Shown piece after piece: positions 44,695-55,977 of a DNA stretch of 64,000 nucleotides. A program made the translations under genes and the position numbers. The notes beneath the pieces were generated by a model. It was given only the letters and a program-made list of their open reading frames with translations. It had not been told where the DNA came from and ran no database searches. Positions within the stretch are counted from its first letter, which is position 1; each line of letters opens with the position of its first letter. Source of the stretch: Arachnopeziza araneosa (Eukaryota; Ascomycota; Leotiomycetes; Helotiales; Arachnopezizaceae); the NCBI GenBank assembly GCA_003988855.1, contig QYAI01000030.1:62001-126000 (forward strand), read 5' to 3'.

Positions 44695-47600
44695 CTAGCC
44701 AGCTAGACAAACTTTTGTCAACGGCGCCTTCTTGAGCGCTTTCCGACCTCGCGTCGCTAATCGAGACCTTGAAATATAGCTAGTCGTGAAATACCCAACA
44801 CGCTCGTAGACATCTACTCCTCCCTCTCCATCAGCAGTTTTCACAAGCTGCACCACTAATCCCTGGACATCCTCATCGGAAGATGATATCAGGGACTTCT
44901 TCGTCCGGTTCAGAACCAAGAATGTAATGCATGCCAGATTAGGCATTTGGCAGACATCCGGTTCCTTGACATCAGGGAAGAATCGAGCCGCGGCCGCATC
45001 TGACTGGCCAATTTTGATGCTCCACGTTGATATGCCATCGAATACAGGTGCCGAAATTGGAAGTAGCGGGCCACTCAGCGTGATTGTCATTTCCGCAGCA
45101 TCATTGGGACTTGATCTCTTGATTGTCACTAGCTCCTCCGCGTCCTCGATTTTCTCCAAGGATGTCTCGGGGAGTAAATCAAGCGCTACGACACCTTCAA
45201 TCGACGCCCACGACCAGGTCGGTGCCACAGGGCTGCCACCATCCGCGTTCAGTAGCCGCCGACCGGGTCCTTCGATGGCAAACCATAGGAGATTCGTTAG
45301 CAAATGCTCTTCCCAGAGCCCGTATCGATACGTTAGCTTTCGAGCCCGCGCAACCTCGTCCTCGATGCCCTTCAGCGCTATAAGCTTGTCCGTTGAGGAC
45401 GTCACTTTTCCACGCGAGTAAGACTCGACGACATCATACCACATCTGACTGGCACTTTCGCGTCCCACTTGGTTCCTGCCAGGAGTTTCGGATGGACCTG
45501 CACGCAGCTGCTCGAAAGCGGCGCGAAATCCCGCCTGAGACCGGCTACTACTGTTCTTATCGTCTTCTGACCAGGTGTGGCTGTTAGGCTTGAGGACGTT
45601 CTTCCAAAAACCACGTTTTTGCTGCCACACAACCTGGCTGGTAAGCGGCGCATCTGGGTCGAGACTCATAGGTGGCGGACGTTGGCGGGAGTCTTCGGCC
45701 GTGGCCCAGCTAACACCATCTCCACGGCGCTCAGCAGCTTGCATCGATTGGCGGTTGGAGATGTAGTTATCCATATCGGGTACATAATTATCCTTAAAGT
45801 CATCCGGAAACTTCTTATACGTGTATCCTAGTGGGTTCAGCTCCGACGCGGACCGGCCACAGCACTCCCAATATATCATATCGGCGCCAAAGTGAAGGAT
45901 GCGACGTGATAGAAGGCGTTCCTGCATCACCCAGCATCGAGTGTTCAGAGGTGCGAGGTCAACACTTCGGCTGAAATCGAAGACGTCGTCCTGACGAGCG
46001 TAAATCCAGTCTGGACAGAGCGCATCGGTTGACGAGACGCCGATTTTGCACGGGCTTAATTTGGTGAGACTCCGTGTGTGAAAACAACCACCAGTACTAG
46101 ACGATGATGCTGTCGATGCGATGGTCAGTGTGGCAGCGGAATAGACACTTCCCATTTTCTTGGCTTCAGTTCCCCAATCTTTTTTCCAGATCTCGGCCAT
46201 TTCACCGGTCTCTTTTTCCTTGTCGTCTCTCTGTATGATACATAAGGAGTCAATCCAGATGTATGAAAAGTCAAGGCCTAAAGTAGTCGTGATGGCATCT
46301 TGCATATTCTGTGATAGGCCGGTAAAGTCAATACTCTTATAACATTCATCGATGTTACTTGCCAGTAGTTTGAACCGCATGTCGGCTGTTGGGCCCCAGC
46401 AATGACTTAGAGCCAGATATTCAGCATCTGGGCCCATTTCACTAGACTGGATGAGCTTGAGAGTCATGGGCGGCATCCCGGGTGTCCAATTTGGGCCACC
46501 AGACACGTAGAGCATACGAGTCGGCAGCTCCAACTTCGTATTTCCCACGCCGCGGCAGAGTTGATGGTTTTCTCTACACATCTTGAGCCACACTCTTGCT
46601 TGCTCGAAATGACGTTCAGAGTTCGTCTTGTCACATTTGGTCGCAGGGGAGACTTTATTGTCATCAGTTATGATGCTAAACTTATATATTGGCATGGAAT
46701 AGGAGCTTACCAGTAGCAAAATGATCTCCTCGGTGAACGAGAAGCCGAGTCCCAAGGGCAATCTCGCCCCAGAAAAGTTGCACATAAGTGTAAAGCGACA
46801 GTGGACGCTCTTGCCACACTTTTATGCGTAGCTCAGCATTGGGGTCCTCAGGCGTTGGGAATTCTAATCCCTCAAGGTATGCGTTATTTTCACTGCTTGC
46901 AGTACTTGCGGTACTTGCGGTAAGTGCTTGCTGGCGTCGTGGACTCATCGAGTACCATAAGAGGCAACAAAAATGACAAGACGGCTCCGGGAAAGCCGAT
47001 TCTGAATTGTTTGGCATTTGGTCGACACTGTTTTTCTTGAACTGAGAAGTAAATTCGTTCCGAGACCAGAAGTTATGCCATTCCTCCAGTCGCGTGAAGT
47101 ATGAAGAAGAGCCCATTATGAGTTTTGACTCTGCAGTGAAGCCTTGGCATTTTTCGCATAAAGCTGCGCCATTGAGAGAATCAAAGCTTCGTGAGCTTAA
47201 CGGGGACCAGAGAGGGCTGCTCCTTCTCCACTTGTGACTAAAGTAGTAGAATGGAAACAAGTCTGCCCTCATGGTGTTCAGATAGTAAAGGATATAAGCC
47301 GCGAAAACAGCGGCCCGTAACAGAAGAATCGTGACGTCCCAAAGATAAAATCCCAAAAGCGACTGATCCGGACGGAATAAAAAACCCAAACCGACAACAA
47401 CAACAGCCCAAAAGAGGTACCACAGCACTGGCATGAACGGTGCAAAGGCAAAAATCACGGCATGGAATGACAGGAACCAGGCACCAGCATCTAACAAGCC
47501 GAAGTTTTTGTTCCAGGGCCACATTTTCTGGTGCAATAAGCCGATAAACCCGAACCACAGTAATACTCCCCCCGTGTGATATGGGTATCTGATGAGGTTA

Positions 47601-48079
47601 TTGACAAAAATAACAATCGCTAGGGTAATCTCAAAGAAGATCCCAAGTGCAAAGTAGCTGATCATTAGGCCAGGTATATGGATGCCATCACTCTCCAGAT
47701 GACAGTTGAATATCACAACAGCGAAAGAAACGAAAGCCCCTGCATTGGCTCCGCCGGACGATGGCAGGAGAAGAAGAGCCCACAGGACCCAGAAAGCAGC
47801 CGTGGGCATCTCGTAATGGGAATGGATGAAGCAGCGTATGACGAACAAGATCACCGTCCAGACCATGTGCCCTTGTGGATCATGTTTAATGAATAAGAGC
47901 GGGTATATGAGCGCAAAGCTAAGCCAAAAGGCGACCCAGGAATTCTGAGACATCTCATTCTCAGTCGTCCGCATGAGGATGAGAAAGCCGCAGAACGGAA
48001 TCCAAAAGATCGGCCTGAGCCCCATCAAGGCGAAGAGAACGAAAAAGATCCAGAACGCGATCCAGTATCCGGACGCCAT
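44695..48079 (-). CDS. HET-domain protein with an N-terminal polytopic membrane domain (2 exons)
   Basis: Exon 1 is 48079-46711 and exon 2 46652-44695; the 58 bp intron (46653-46710) begins gtaagc, has ctgat, ends ataaag and joins phase 1, giving 1108 aa. The earlier AG in tttag would give an immediate stop, so the second AG is used. Residues about 1-300 contain roughly nine hydrophobic helices (YWIAFWIFFVLFALMGL; WYLFWAVVVVGLGFLF). Next comes a Cys-rich hinge (CEKCQGF..CHFCCLLW), then the HET entry (WLKMCRENHQLC). The HET core is YLALSHCWG, DFSYIWIDSLCIIQRD and YSAATLTIAST, continuing RCWVMQERLLSRR and APTWSWASIEG. HET domains (Toll-like fold) trigger cell death in heterokaryon incompatibility. 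Fusion to a multi-pass membrane module would place this reaction at a membrane. Both halves are well formed, so I read it as one intact gene. Confidence 0.82.
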
Positions 48080-49213
48080 CTTGGCGATTCTCTTTGTGAG
48101 GGTACTTGACTTCTGCGGAAGGGGAAAAGGATGTTCGCTTACATCCCGAGAATTAGGATGGTTGTCATTTCAGGGCGTCAATTTAAACGGATAAGCGCGA
48201 TTAGTCAGCCATCCATATTTGTTATTGGTTTACTGCTCATCGCCCCACTCATATTTCAAGTCGTTAAAGATTGGAGAATTATTTTTTTCCTTTTCTCCTC
48301 CTACCTCCTACATTCTGTGTTGTAGCGTTCCTGTTCTTGAACAATTTATCTTACCTGAAATACTCACAAAACCTCTTCCAATTCTTACTCTTCAAGTCAT
48401 CATTCACCGCTATATATGACTCGACGTACGCATGTTACTAATCACGCTCTGGGACCAATGAATGCATCTGACTCAAGCATGTATGGATCTATTCGAAAGA
48501 GATGATCAGTTTAAAGAGAATGAAAAAAGTTCGGTTTTTGTGCAAGAGATCAAACTAAACCGGCATTGAGGTAGCAATTGTTGAAAGATTTCGGAGTTTG
48601 GCTCATTAAGTAAAAGATCTTCAGGAAGATACCACCTGTTTCTGGGTGCTTTAATATCTTGACGAGTATGCAGACAGTGGAGTTATGGTGCTCAGCAGAG
48701 TCCAAAATGATGTAGCTTAGCAGAACCGCGTCAAGTGTCTACAAATGACCAATATCAGGTTCGTGGCTCTTTATTACAGCGGAGAAAAATGTTGACATTA
48801 TGGAAGAGATAGTATAAACAAGGATACAGACTCAGTAATAATGACCAGGTAGAGGCACAGTGTGATAGGATTTAGCGGGAGGCAGAACAACATAACCTAA
48901 TCTATAATCCACCTGCGTCGTTTCCATCTCAAAGAAATATTGTTGGTGAGAATTAAATACTTGAGAGTCATCTCTTGAAATGCGCTGAGAGCCACTTGCC
49001 AATGGTGTGTCATTCATGTGACTGACCATTATGTATTTCTTTTAATAATTATCCTAGTTCGATAGTAGCTTTACGAAAATTCAGCATACTATGCAACGCA
49101 GGTTCCAATGGCGAGCCAGTCAAAACGGAAAGAATTCCAATACGCTCTGCGACGTCCTCTTTCCAATCAAGCACAACAAATCTCCATGGCGATACCGTTA
49201 ACAAAAGAGCGTC
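48080..49213. other. Intergenic, nothing recognised
   Basis: Promoter of the membrane-HET gene and 3' flank of a HET pseudogene. AT-rich with only short frames; no domain motifs. Confidence 0.5.
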
Positions 49214-51055
49214 TCAATCATTTTCTACAAGTCTTTGGGCCAATTCTTCTGTGGTTTCCGTCGTAAGAACCAACCTTTCATCGTCATATTCCATTTTATT
49301 CGTTCTTGTATTGACGACCCGCGGACACTGCCAATAGTAATCGGATTTTGTACTACCCAGAGACTTCTTCTTGAAACGAATCGTAATAGTGTAGCTTTGA
49401 ACAATCAAGATGGATGTCAGAGACAATAAAGCCTCTGATTTGGTGCCGATGATATCCATCAATAGTCCCCATTCCAAAATAATCAACTATGCCAGTCCAG
49501 CTAGCCCATGGTCAACTTGGGAATCCCAGACGTCGTTGTGAGTGAGTGAGAAGTTCCCACGACAACCGGATAGCAAAGCCTTGAGCTAGAGTTCTCTTTA
49601 TTAGGAGTAATTTCGTTGATACCGGAGGTAATATAGGAACTCCAAAGTAATGGTAAGTTGGTGCAGGTCTTTGCTCGAGCGTCTGCAGAATTCCCAAAGC
49701 AGCATTAATGATATCAGAGGGGTGAGATAGAGTTCACGAAGTAAAACTCTGTAGTATGCTTTTCAGCATATCCCACGGCCCGGGATTTTCTTTATCTTTT
49801 CCAAAGGAGAAGAATATCCCTGGGCGGCATGCCTGCTTAAATTGTTGCAGATCTTTTTCGTGTAAAGTTTCGAGTGGCGAGATTGGAGATTCCGAACAGT
49901 CCATACCGCGACACTCAAAATATACTTGATGAGAAGTAAAGATCAGTAGAAGCTGTGAAAGCATAGCTTCTTGATATATCCATCCTCTGGTGATCCATTT
50001 AAACTCCATGATTGCAGTCCTTGGATCAGGAGTTGATACTAAGACTCGCTTGCCGATTTTGGTGTACGGCCGGCTTAGTCGCTGTCTTTTCCCAACTCCC
50101 GGCAACCCGAATGATGGATCTTCGCCTGCTGCGGCAACAATCGTTATTTTAGCCATCTTGTAGATGAAACCCATGGATTTTATCCGAACGGCTTTTTCGC
50201 TCTCATTCTGCTGGTCTATGCAATAATAGTCTACCCACAAATATCGAAGACCTAACTCTACTACCACAATCATCGCATCTTGGATAAGTTGCAGTACCTC
50301 TTCTGGGAGAAAGGTGGATGCCACACTGGGAGAGTTAAGTGCTGTTGATGGGCCCCAGACGTAACTCAAGGCCGTGTATTGGCAATGACCTGACTTCGGT
50401 AATTTGACGAGTTGAGCGGTCAATAACTTTGAAACCCGGGATCACTGGCTGTTCGACGAAGGTAAAATTACAAACTTTAGTGTGATTTGTCTCACAGAAA
50501 TCTAACCAGCGCCGAATAGCCGTGTATTTGATTCGACTTGGACGAAGTAAGTTCCCACGGAATGAGGCATCAGATGAATCCTGCTCAAGGGAAAGAGCTA
50601 GAGAACAGATGTATTCGTTTTTCTCCGGTTTGGCTACTCCGTGCTTATGAATCTTCTGCCAGACCTGGCACAACTAATTCCAAGATTCCAAGATTTGCGA
50701 GGGTCGGCCTTTTAGCATCTGTAGTCCTTGTATCAGAAACAGTATCGAAGTGCAGTTAAGAATAGACCCCTCGAGTATGAGACCATGAGCATTGCGGACA
50801 TGATGAAGCGACAGAACGAGCACTCTGAGTTCGGTCGCTGACCCTCTCTTGCTTTACTTGTCTCATAGTTCTAGACCACCCACCCCACCCCGTCCCAAAG
50901 GTATAGTTGAAAATTGCATCAAAATCAATCTCGGAACAGATTTCGCATACCTTTTCTTGGATGTTCGCAATATCTTGTAGATGTAGTGGAGCCTGGTCAA
51001 AGGAGCTCCATTCCAGAGGTCGTGCACCACTCAACTCTAGCTCTCTAGCCGACAT
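49214..51055 (-). pseudogene. HET-domain gene, decayed (frameshifts and in-frame stops)
   Basis: The N-terminus (51055) has the Cys pair VCEICSEIDFDAIF. A second frame carries YTAIRRWLDFCETNHTKVC and VIDRSTRQ, after which one base is missing near 50410. The next frame continues VKLPKSGHCQYTALSYVWG, then YLWVDYYCIDQQN and WIYQEAMLSQLLLIF. A TGA at 49734-49736 interrupts the frame; the same frame goes on with SDIINAALGILQ and YHYFGVPILPP up to RRLGFPS, where another TGA (49512-49514) replaces the expected Trp of the G-F-P-S-W-S-W motif. The typical end of HET proteins is therefore recognisable but broken at least three times. Both stops would need only a C-to-T or G-to-A change (Arg CGA, Trp TGG). 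Not functional as read. Confidence 0.78.
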
Positions 51056-51464
51056 TGTTTATCCTTGATAAATTTGAGCCTGACAAGCAAAAACCCTATT
51101 TCTAGCAAGGACTTACTTACGAGGTACTATTCTAATTAGAACAACAACCAGTTATCTTAGTACTGAATTCTCGAGAGACTCTTGAAATGTCTCGTGAAGC
51201 CACAGAGAAGGGCAGCGTACAGGATCAACAGCCTAGGAACTAGAGATGCGAGCACTCTTTGAAGATATCTCCTGAGCTCCAGTAGAGCCTCCTTAGGTGA
51301 GAAATTTATATTGTATTCGTAGGTGGAGATATTGGAATGAGAATGGATGTGGGACAGGAACTCTAGCAAAAAGTAGAGATTCTGCTGAGTGACTGCACAG
51401 CCACTGCACGAGTTATGATTTAGCTGCATGTTGAGGTACGTACCTAATCTTACTCGGCCTCCAC
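51056..51464. other. Spacer between two divergent HET pseudogenes
   Basis: No supported gene. A 108-codon minus frame (51157-51483) without motifs is open here. It may have been the shared promoter region of the two HET genes. Confidence 0.4.
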
Positions 51465-53495
51465 GTGATGAAGCAAACCACACCGGACCTACTTTCCTCT
51501 ACCGTGAGGAACTTGAGCTCACCCAACTCCACGCTTCCTTTTCACGATTGGAGATATTCAAGTACAGCCAGACTCACACTTACGCCATCTGTGAAGCACA
51601 GGATATCGAGCCATCACTCCTTGCTGGTAAATCGACCGTCAAATATACCTCTGAGACCATCTTATCGGCCTCTTGAAGGCCACGATAACAGGCGGGTTGA
51701 GATACAATCATCAGCTGATAGTGCGTTGTTGGAATGCAGCATAAAGCATATGTCGCTACCTGAGATGGCCGTCTCATATGTCGCTCTTTCCCACCGATGG
51801 ATCAATTCAGGAGCCCAAAAATCTATTACCCTCGATGACCAGACCATTCCAACCGGCTCTAACATCGAGACAGCTATCCGACGTTTGGTCCAGTTTGGTG
51901 AAAACCTGGTCTGGATTGATTCTCTATGCATCGATCAAGAGAACTCCATAGAAAAAGCAAATCAGATTTGGCGCATGGAGGCCATTTACAGCAAGGCGGC
52001 TTGGGTTGCTGCATGGCTTGATCCAGATGAGAATGGATCAGAGAAAGTGATGAGCTTTCTCAAATATTTACCTGAAGACTCACAAGCAAATGGTTTCTTA
52101 AAGGACCAGCTTGCCACCAACAGCACACCAGGGATGCCTTCTAATGAACAGATCGAAAAGTTTATTGCACGTGACTAGTGGCGCCGGACGTGGGTATTTC
52201 AAGAGCTAGCAGTCGGGAAGGCCGTCCAGATATTATGATGTAATCAGACTGTGAGTTCGGAACAGCTTCGTCAGTTTGTCCACCATTGTCGGAAAGAAAG
52301 CTTGGACCTGAATTTTGAGACCATCGACAACCTCCCTGACATTCGAAGGAAGAGGCAACGCCGGGAACTTCCTGGCCTGTTACAACTCTTGAATTGGCTG
52401 AGATTTTCCGAAGCTACAGATGTGCGCGACAGGGCATACGCTATTCTCGGACTTTCTTCTGACGGCCGGCACTTTATGCCGGCACCAAGCTGCGCCATGG
52501 CCACTGATAAAATTTGCCTAGCAATGCTCTAGAGTTTTGTTGATTATACCAGAGACTTAGACATCATATAATTAGGCTATTGCGGCAAACCTCATGATAC
52601 TTTGCCTTCCTGGTGTCCAAACTTTCTAAATGTCAAAGAGAACAACTTTGACCCCAATATCCTCCAATATCTTTCCAGCTCAGACCCGAGGTATAGATTT
52701 GGGATAAATTACCGCCACTGGTCTGCAACAAGTGAGACTCGATTCAAAGGATCTGTCAATACAGTTACTGAGAGGCTCCTTCATATTCGTGGTTTGAGAG
52801 TTGGGATGATTAAGAGCTTGAGCAGGGTCGAAGAGGATCCAGAGGACTCTCCCTTTCCCACAATAAACATGGATATCACTATAAATCGGGGTATTATCAC
52901 TCGCAACAGGATAGCTTACCCTAAAATTTTGAGACTTCTGTGCTTGTACGGCTCTTTACCCCGGGAGGCGCTCAATGTACGCGGACCGGGGTTGCTCGCT
53001 CACGCGTATAGGGAACATAAAGGCGAAGACTTTAAATGGAAAAGGCGCCTATCTTTTACAGAAAGCAAAACCAAAAAGACTTTGAGTACTCCAGTGGGAA
53101 GATTCGTCGATAATAATTTAAATCTCGACGTTTTCGGCAAGAGTCTTAAAGAACGGTGCGTCGACGGTAGGATATCCCTCGATCATCTCGACACGCTATC
53201 TGGTGAGATGATCCGGGAACTAAAGATCTCCTATCAAAAGACGGCTGAGATGCTTGAAGAAGGACTTCGGCTAGCCACAATTGGCAATACTCATCTGGGA
53301 TGGGTTCACCCAGATGCAAGAGTCGGCGACGAAATCTACCTTCTTCCCGGTTGCAGTATGCCTGCCGTGCTTCACAGAGAACCACAAAAAGATCAATTTA
53401 ACCTGGTGGGACATGCATACGTTGATCAGATCATGAACAATGAGCTCTGGGGGAAGAGACGAGAGGATGATTTGGAAGACCTGGTGCTCTGCTAA
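51465..53495 (+). pseudogene. HET-domain gene, decayed (one frame, four in-frame stops)
   Basis: One reading frame runs across the whole segment with stops at 52176 (TAG), 52236 (TGA), 52530 (TAG) and 52569 (TAA). Before the first stop the HET core is clear: VSYVALSHRWINSG, LVWIDSLCIDQENSIEK and IYSKAAWVAAWLDPD. After it come WRRTWVFQELAVGK, FSEATDVRDRAYAILGLSSD and PSWCPNF, the usual continuation of HET/ankyrin-less proteins. The C-terminal half (52602-53495) is uninterrupted and ends in a stretch with LATIGNTHLGWVHPDARVGDEIYLLPG, typical of the family end. The start is not certain; the first 80 codons are unlike a normal HET N-terminus. Stops could derive from CAG, TGG, CAG and CAA by C-to-T/G-to-A. 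Introns cannot explain the stops because the flanking residues are conserved on both sides. Confidence 0.8.
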
Positions 53496-54380
53496 ACGCC
53501 GAAGGGAGCGTCTTGCAAGTCGAGATGACGCGCAATCTTAGAGTGTTTCCCAAGAGCTTTATTTAGAGTCTAGATACTATCAGAAGGTGTAAACTTGTTT
53601 GCTATGTGACATTGCGTCCTTCAAAACCCTAATGAGAAGATAGTCAATGCTAATTGTGCTTCAGTGCTACCTCGACCAGTAGCATTGTTATGACATAAGA
53701 TGGGAAGGAGGGATCAAGTTAAAGGCTATATAGCTTAGCTTTCTTCTCTTCCAATACATCAGGCTCGCACACACTTCGTACCTTGACAGGTATCTTGACT
53801 TCCCAGCTGGTGACAGGAATTCCCGCACGCGTCTGTAACCTTCATTAGGGCCCAAGTGAAAAGACGATCAGGATTGTAATAAGGCTAGCTAGTGTGATAA
53901 CGGATCAGCAGAGTCGTAGCTATCAAAAGAGTTGAGGAATCGGGGCAGGCCTAGACGGGACATTACAACTGACAAGACCGGCACGCGAGCAAAGAAGCAC
54001 CATTCTTCTAGTAGCCTTGCACGGCTTCAGAGATACAAGATCGATCTTGGGAGATTCTGTCTATGGAATCTCACGTATTTCTCATTATGTCTTCTGGTCA
54101 TTGCTCATCACCAATTTTGCGGGTGCCGATCATGAACCTCGGCTGGAGCGAATAAGGTTATGGCTCGCAGTACAAAACCAAGGTCTTTTCGGTCTTCTCT
54201 TACGGATTTGTGCAGGTTGATTCGGGAGAGGATAGGTACGGAGGTTCTTCGGTCTGGAGATGTGCCAAGTCCTGGTATGTTTCTGCAATATCTTACTAGC
54301 TTGGTCGTTCTCAGCATAGTTTCATGCACAGCTGGAGGAGTTACAAGTATTTTTTTGTTTATTATTCTAGGAGGTTAAAT
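53496..54380. other. Intergenic, no supported gene
   Basis: Between convergent genes. Short frames of 67-73 codons around 53932-54378 on both strands lack motifs. Confidence 0.45.
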
Positions 54381-55448
54381 CTATACTTGATCTTCCTGCT
54401 CATTCTTGCCTCTCTGGTCTGTCTTCACAGTATGATCCGTACTCCACGACCTCCCCAACACCTCTTCGCGTTTCCGCTCGGTCTTTGTTGCGCGGATCCA
54501 ATTCCATACAAAGACGATCAGGAATATGATCATGATGATCACCACGGCGACCAACGGGCCCAGAATAGCCACGACGGTGAGTCCGTAGGAGACGGCCTGA
54601 AAGGTATCGTTGGCGTTCAATCGCGTCGTCGCCAGACCGACCTGGATGGCTGATAAGATGACCACTAGATACGCCGTCGCCGCGATGACGACGTGCAGGT
54701 TGTCCTTGTAGAAGCTGCTGTACGAGTTCCACCGTGGCAGGTAAGTCGTCGAGAAGAATCCCCGGAAGAAGTAGATGAGGTTGAGCCGGGTCAGTCGCAA
54801 CTCGCCGTAGATGAACCGGTCCGCCACTTCTGACTGCACATTATTCGAACTCGTCAAGATCTGGTGCACGAGTATCTTCCACTTCTTCCATGTGACTTCG
54901 GGTGGGATGAGATGGTGGTCCTGCGCGATATAGAAGTCGCTCTCGTGCGAGATGAGCGCCGTGTACGAGACCAAGAAACCGAGAGCGCATTCTCTGAGGC
55001 TGCGATGCATGCCATGGCCGCGAATGTCATCAACCACCTCGTGCGGGAGATTGGCTCTCCAGAATTCGGGGATGAGCAGGAATCGAGGGATGGGCTTCAG
55101 AAACATGCAGCCTCTTCCCCAGATAAGATGCATGTCCATGCGCTCGCTGATCATGATCTCGCGGCGCAGAAGGATCTGGTGGTGGAGCGGACGTGGAGGG
55201 ACCGGCCGTCCGGCCATCCAGAGATATTGCATCACATCATGAAGGCGATCGAGCTCAAACTCCTGTCGGACGAAGCGTCGCTCCAAACGAGTTGGTGCTA
55301 TCAGATCATTCTTGAAGCGATATGACGCCGCCAGTGGCTCCACGTCTTCTTCGTACTCTCGCGCTGTGTCCTGGGGTTGGATGGCGTCGGTCAAGGCGTT
55401 GCACGAGAAGGGGGCGGCATGGTGATAATCGGGTGAGGTGTGCGCCAT
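54381..55448 (-). CDS. DUF6601-like fungal membrane protein
   Basis: Single exon, 355 aa, start in good context (aaccATGG). The central domain reads LDRLHDVMQYLWMAGRPVPP, RPLHHQILLRREI, ERMDMHLIWGRGCMFLKPIPRF and LLIPEFW, followed by CALGFLVSYTALISHESDF and RLTRLNLIYFF. This block order matches a fungal family I know as DUF6601, whose members are short proteins ending in two transmembrane helices. Both helices are present here (NLHVVIAATAYLVVILSAIQV; LTVVAILGPLVAVVIIMIIFLIVFVW). The C-terminal tail is charged. No enzymatic motif is seen; function is unknown. It is divergent from the NLR-like gene, 529 bp apart. Confidence 0.8.
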   Translation of the reverse strand: MAHTSPDYHHAAPFSCNALTDAIQPQDTAREYEEDVEPLAASYRFKNDLIAPTRLERRFVRQEFELDRLHDVMQYLWMAGRPVPPRPLHHQILLRREIMISERMDMHLIWGRGCMFLKPIPRFLLIPEFWRANLPHEVVDDIRGHGMHRSLRECALGFLVSYTALISHESDFYIAQDHHLIPPEVTWKKWKILVHQILTSSNNVQSEVADRFIYGELRLTRLNLIYFFRGFFSTTYLPRWNSYSSFYKDNLHVVIAATAYLVVILSAIQVGLATTRLNANDTFQAVSYGLTVVAILGPLVAVVIIMIIFLIVFVWNWIRATKTERKREEVLGRSWSTDHTVKTDQRGKNEQEDQV

Positions 55449-55977
55449 GGTTATGCAGTGTGCACAACTCTCTAGTGAAACGTAGAAGGAAGGTGTTTAA
55501 AGATGCGGTGGGGAGGAAGAGCCGTGTGTGTCTGCACGTATCTCTTATATTGGGAAAGGGGCGAGTTAAGGTCCATTGCCTTGTTACTGCTTCTGTTTGG
55601 CCCAGGATGCCAATCCTCACGTCAGCAGCAACGGCCAGCCTCCGCCCTCAAACACGCGGCGTCCATCCACAGACCTTCGTCCTGCAAATTGGTCGGTCCC
55701 TCCCGCCCCCAACGCGCAGACTCGTACATTAATCATCTCTGGGGTGGTGGACTGACCCCTCAGCCCTGCGGCTCCGGAAATTCCCTCCCGGTTGGGCTCG
55801 CGTTCGCAAGACAGGTAAGCCGCCCCCAATCTTTCTCAAGTCTGGTCAAGGCAGCAAGCGCTGAGTCTCATGTCGTCAATCCTCCATCTCCTTTATTCTT
55901 CTCTCCATCTCCTTTTAAGTCTTCCATTATATCCCACTTCTCCTGGCACTACCTAAAGGAGTACACGATAGGCGAAA
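55449..55977. promoter_or_regulatory. Shared divergent promoter region (DUF6601-like / NLR-like genes)
   Basis: 529 bp between two ATGs, pyrimidine-rich near the NLR start (ctccatctccttttaagtcttcc). Frames open across it on the + strand (55503-56024) run into the NLR exon in another frame and are not genes. Confidence 0.5.

Noticed and set aside
53932..54653. Short + frames before and across the DUF6601-like gene
   Set aside because: Antisense shadows or noise; no motifs.
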